Assembly (NCBI GenBank): GCA_936450465.1
Contig: OW388294.1
Location: 72,004,506-72,068,505 of the forward strand
Length of the DNA stretch: 64,000 nt
Source: Gibbula magus
Lineage: Eukaryota > Mollusca > Gastropoda > Trochida > Trochidae
Reading direction: 5' to 3'
Part shown: one piece after another, positions 62,024 through 64,000 of the stretch
How the letters are laid out: each line of letters opens with the position of its first letter
Position numbering within the stretch: position 1 is the first letter of the stretch
Made by a program: the position numbers and the translations under genes
Notes under the pieces: generated by a model
Told to the model about the DNA's origin: nothing
What the model saw: only the letters and a program-made list of their open reading frames with translations
Database searches by the model: none

Positions 62024-63440
62024 AGGGAAAAAGTCCCACCACGTGTCACTCCCCCTCTGACATGTGACATATGTGTCTATTCAACCGTTCGATATTATTC
62101 CCAATCGATCATTACTTGCAAATTACTGACAGATTTGTATCCTGTTCTTATGTATACCATTTCTAAATGCCCTTCAAAGACCAGATGTGTATTAGATGCG
62201 ATACTATATAAACTGTGTCTCAAGTGCTGTTTGCATTACACATCTCATACGATAACTAACGGTATATTTACAATACACAAACTGTTATGTCATGTCTAGG
62301 TTTACCATGAGACGAAACGATTGGATAAGTTAACAAAAACGAATCAACTGCTATATTGTTAAAAACAATTGACCACGCACACACACACACATATACACAC
62401 ACGCGCGCGCGCTTTTGATAACCCCTGGATGATTCCTTGTATACACAAACCACAACGTCAAAGCCTTGCCGCAGGTCCATCTGTCTTGGATGACCAAAAG
62501 GGTGTCGATCCCGCTCGAAGACACAAATCGTAGCTATAGAGACTGACATCGGCTTTCGTTTCATAACACAATAAAACAATCAGCACAAGACAGTTTCCTG
62601 TCATCAAACTTGCCAGAGAAATCCGGCATGAAAATCATTTGGATATTATCTGGAGCGAGACGACAATCAGTGATATAAACAATATAATATGTATAATGTC
62701 GTAATGAGATATAATGGTGTAAAGTTTCGTAAATTGTACCAAAGTGCTTACAAATGGCTGTTTTAGTGATGAAAGAATAAAATCCAGGTTTTGGCAGTAA
62801 AATATACATTATGTTTAAAAAGTAGAATACATTTATCTTCATCATAGTGTTCTGTAAATTCGGGATAGCCTAAAAGACATGTTCATACAACGTTTCACTC
62901 AACTCATCATACACACGGCAATGACCAAGCAAAGGCATACATATTTTATGGATGATCAAATTCTTTATTTCACAATGGCGACGATTCGGTATAGATCCTT
63001 ATACCGTCATCAAGCATATAGCAGAGGTTGTTTTATAGCAGATTATACAGGGTATATATTTGTATGATAAAGAGAAAATACTTACAATCAAATGAGATAA
63101 AAATGAATTACAAGGTTTAAACGAGGGGAGTTGTGATAATAAGGAGGAGATCTGTAAGTAACCAGCGAGTGCTAAGTTAATTAGCATGCGGGGCAGATGA
63201 GAGGACAAATGCAGGATGAGGGTACCAATTAGTGGGGAGGGGAAGTCAGAGTGAGTAGGAACACTTGCAGTACACTGAAAACACACTCTTTATTGGTATA
63301 TCTTCCCGTTTGCAAATGCAAATGCGACCGATCGAACAATATGTCAGAGAGACAGTTGAGTTATAGAATATTTTTTATGGGCAGATGAAATTGCAGTTTT
63401 AACGAAGAAAACGAAACTGGAATTTTAGACTTTATGAACA
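62024..63440. other. Non-coding stretch with CA/CG repeat
   Basis: A (CA)n run with TATA, followed by (CG)n, lies at 62378-62412. No gene supported; open frames at 62561-63286 have no motifs. Confidence 0.45.
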
Positions 63441-63529
63441 GTTTTAGAACATTAATTTAAATCACCTATTCAACACAGATGTGAGAACAGAAGAAACTCT
63501 TAGTGAACACAGTGGGAGAACTATGTTTT

Positions 63530-63920
63530 CAAGTTACAAAGTTACCTGGAATGAGGCACTAAATGTAGATGATTACAGAAAACTACGAACATATAAGACT
63601 ATTAAACATGCATATGGATGCGAATAAATATGTCAATGTCAACATGCCAAGGACGCATCGAAGTGGGAGAGGTATTAAGATAGGCTGTTAGCCTGTTTAC
63701 CAATCCCTTTCATTTTTAGAAAAAAAGATTGTTTAAACCACACATCGAAGTGCGCTAGCTATATTAAGATGCGTTGTGGCACCCCTGAAGATAGAGACTG
63801 GCCGATATGAGAGGATCCCTGTAGAAAAAAGACTATGGTTCAATTTTTAAAACTGCGTTGAAGACGAAGCACATATGCTACTAAAGTGTCCGTTATACAC
63901 ACATTACAAGTGATTTGTAA
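63530..63920 (+). pseudogene. Decayed LINE C-terminal region, plus strand
   Basis: In broken frames, WNEALNVDDYRKLRTYKTIK, then RCVVAPLKIETGRYERIPVE and NCVEDEAHMLLKCPLYTHYK (63730-63910). LKIETGRYERIP and EDEAHMLLKCPLY are the usual end of a LINE ORF2. The first cysteine pair is lost and there are at least two internal stops. Confidence 0.65.
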
Positions 63921-64000
63921 CTGTCACACACATGCAGATTCTTGAAATGTCGATACGTTCTTAATTTATTACGTACCGTTCTACCATTTGGCTAATGTAA

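Overview
The window is animal nuclear DNA. Genes are split by GT-AG introns, long stretches are AT-rich and non-coding, and much of the sequence is transposon-derived. Short repeats with CGTCCGTC runs, GACCTTGACCTT motifs and tandem cores of about 150 bp, together with a Crypton-type recombinase, Harbinger remnants and non-LTR retrotransposon remnants, suggest a marine mollusc, most likely a bivalve. The species cannot be settled from the sequence.

Layout. (1) 1-8220 is a very large, nearly perfect inverted repeat: arms 1-2708 and 4865-8066 around a 2.16-kb spacer, with the left arm running off the window. The arms are built from duplicated blocks and share a 167-bp pogo-like insertion. A cluster of CCATGG-centred palindromes follows (8277-8440). 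(2) 9106-33049 (+) is a complete eight-exon carbonyl reductase gene (CBR1-like short-chain dehydrogenase, 276 aa, all catalytic residues present). Its third intron is 17.3 kb and is packed with foreign DNA: a broken Harbinger transposase start, an inverted pair of zinc-finger gene fragments, MITE-like hairpins, an intact 443-aa Crypton-type tyrosine recombinase, a 59-bp perfect-stem hairpin, two tandem-repeat element families and a hAT/ZNF862-like fragment. (3) 34999-35325 and 43110-43472 (+) encode two related small acidic, proline-containing proteins that share an NHGWILP...YVPPPF core. I do not recognise this family; it appears to be a local gene duplication. (4) 44744-47232 is a foldback-like element: complex terminal inverted repeats enclosing short tandem repeats that reverse orientation in the middle. 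A 34-base G run follows. (5) 49896-51892 (-) is the 3' part of a Shisa/CYYR1-like cysteine-rich single-pass membrane protein gene ending in a PPPY motif. (6) 54250-64000 is mostly retrotransposon debris. The best piece is a 5'-truncated, frameshifted LINE that landed inside a tRNA-derived SINE and left a 9-bp target duplication.

Only the carbonyl reductase, the Shisa-like gene, the two small NHGWILP genes and possibly the recombinase look like functional protein genes. No operon logic applies. The main biological themes are transposon accumulation inside one large intron and several kinds of inverted or foldback DNA structure.
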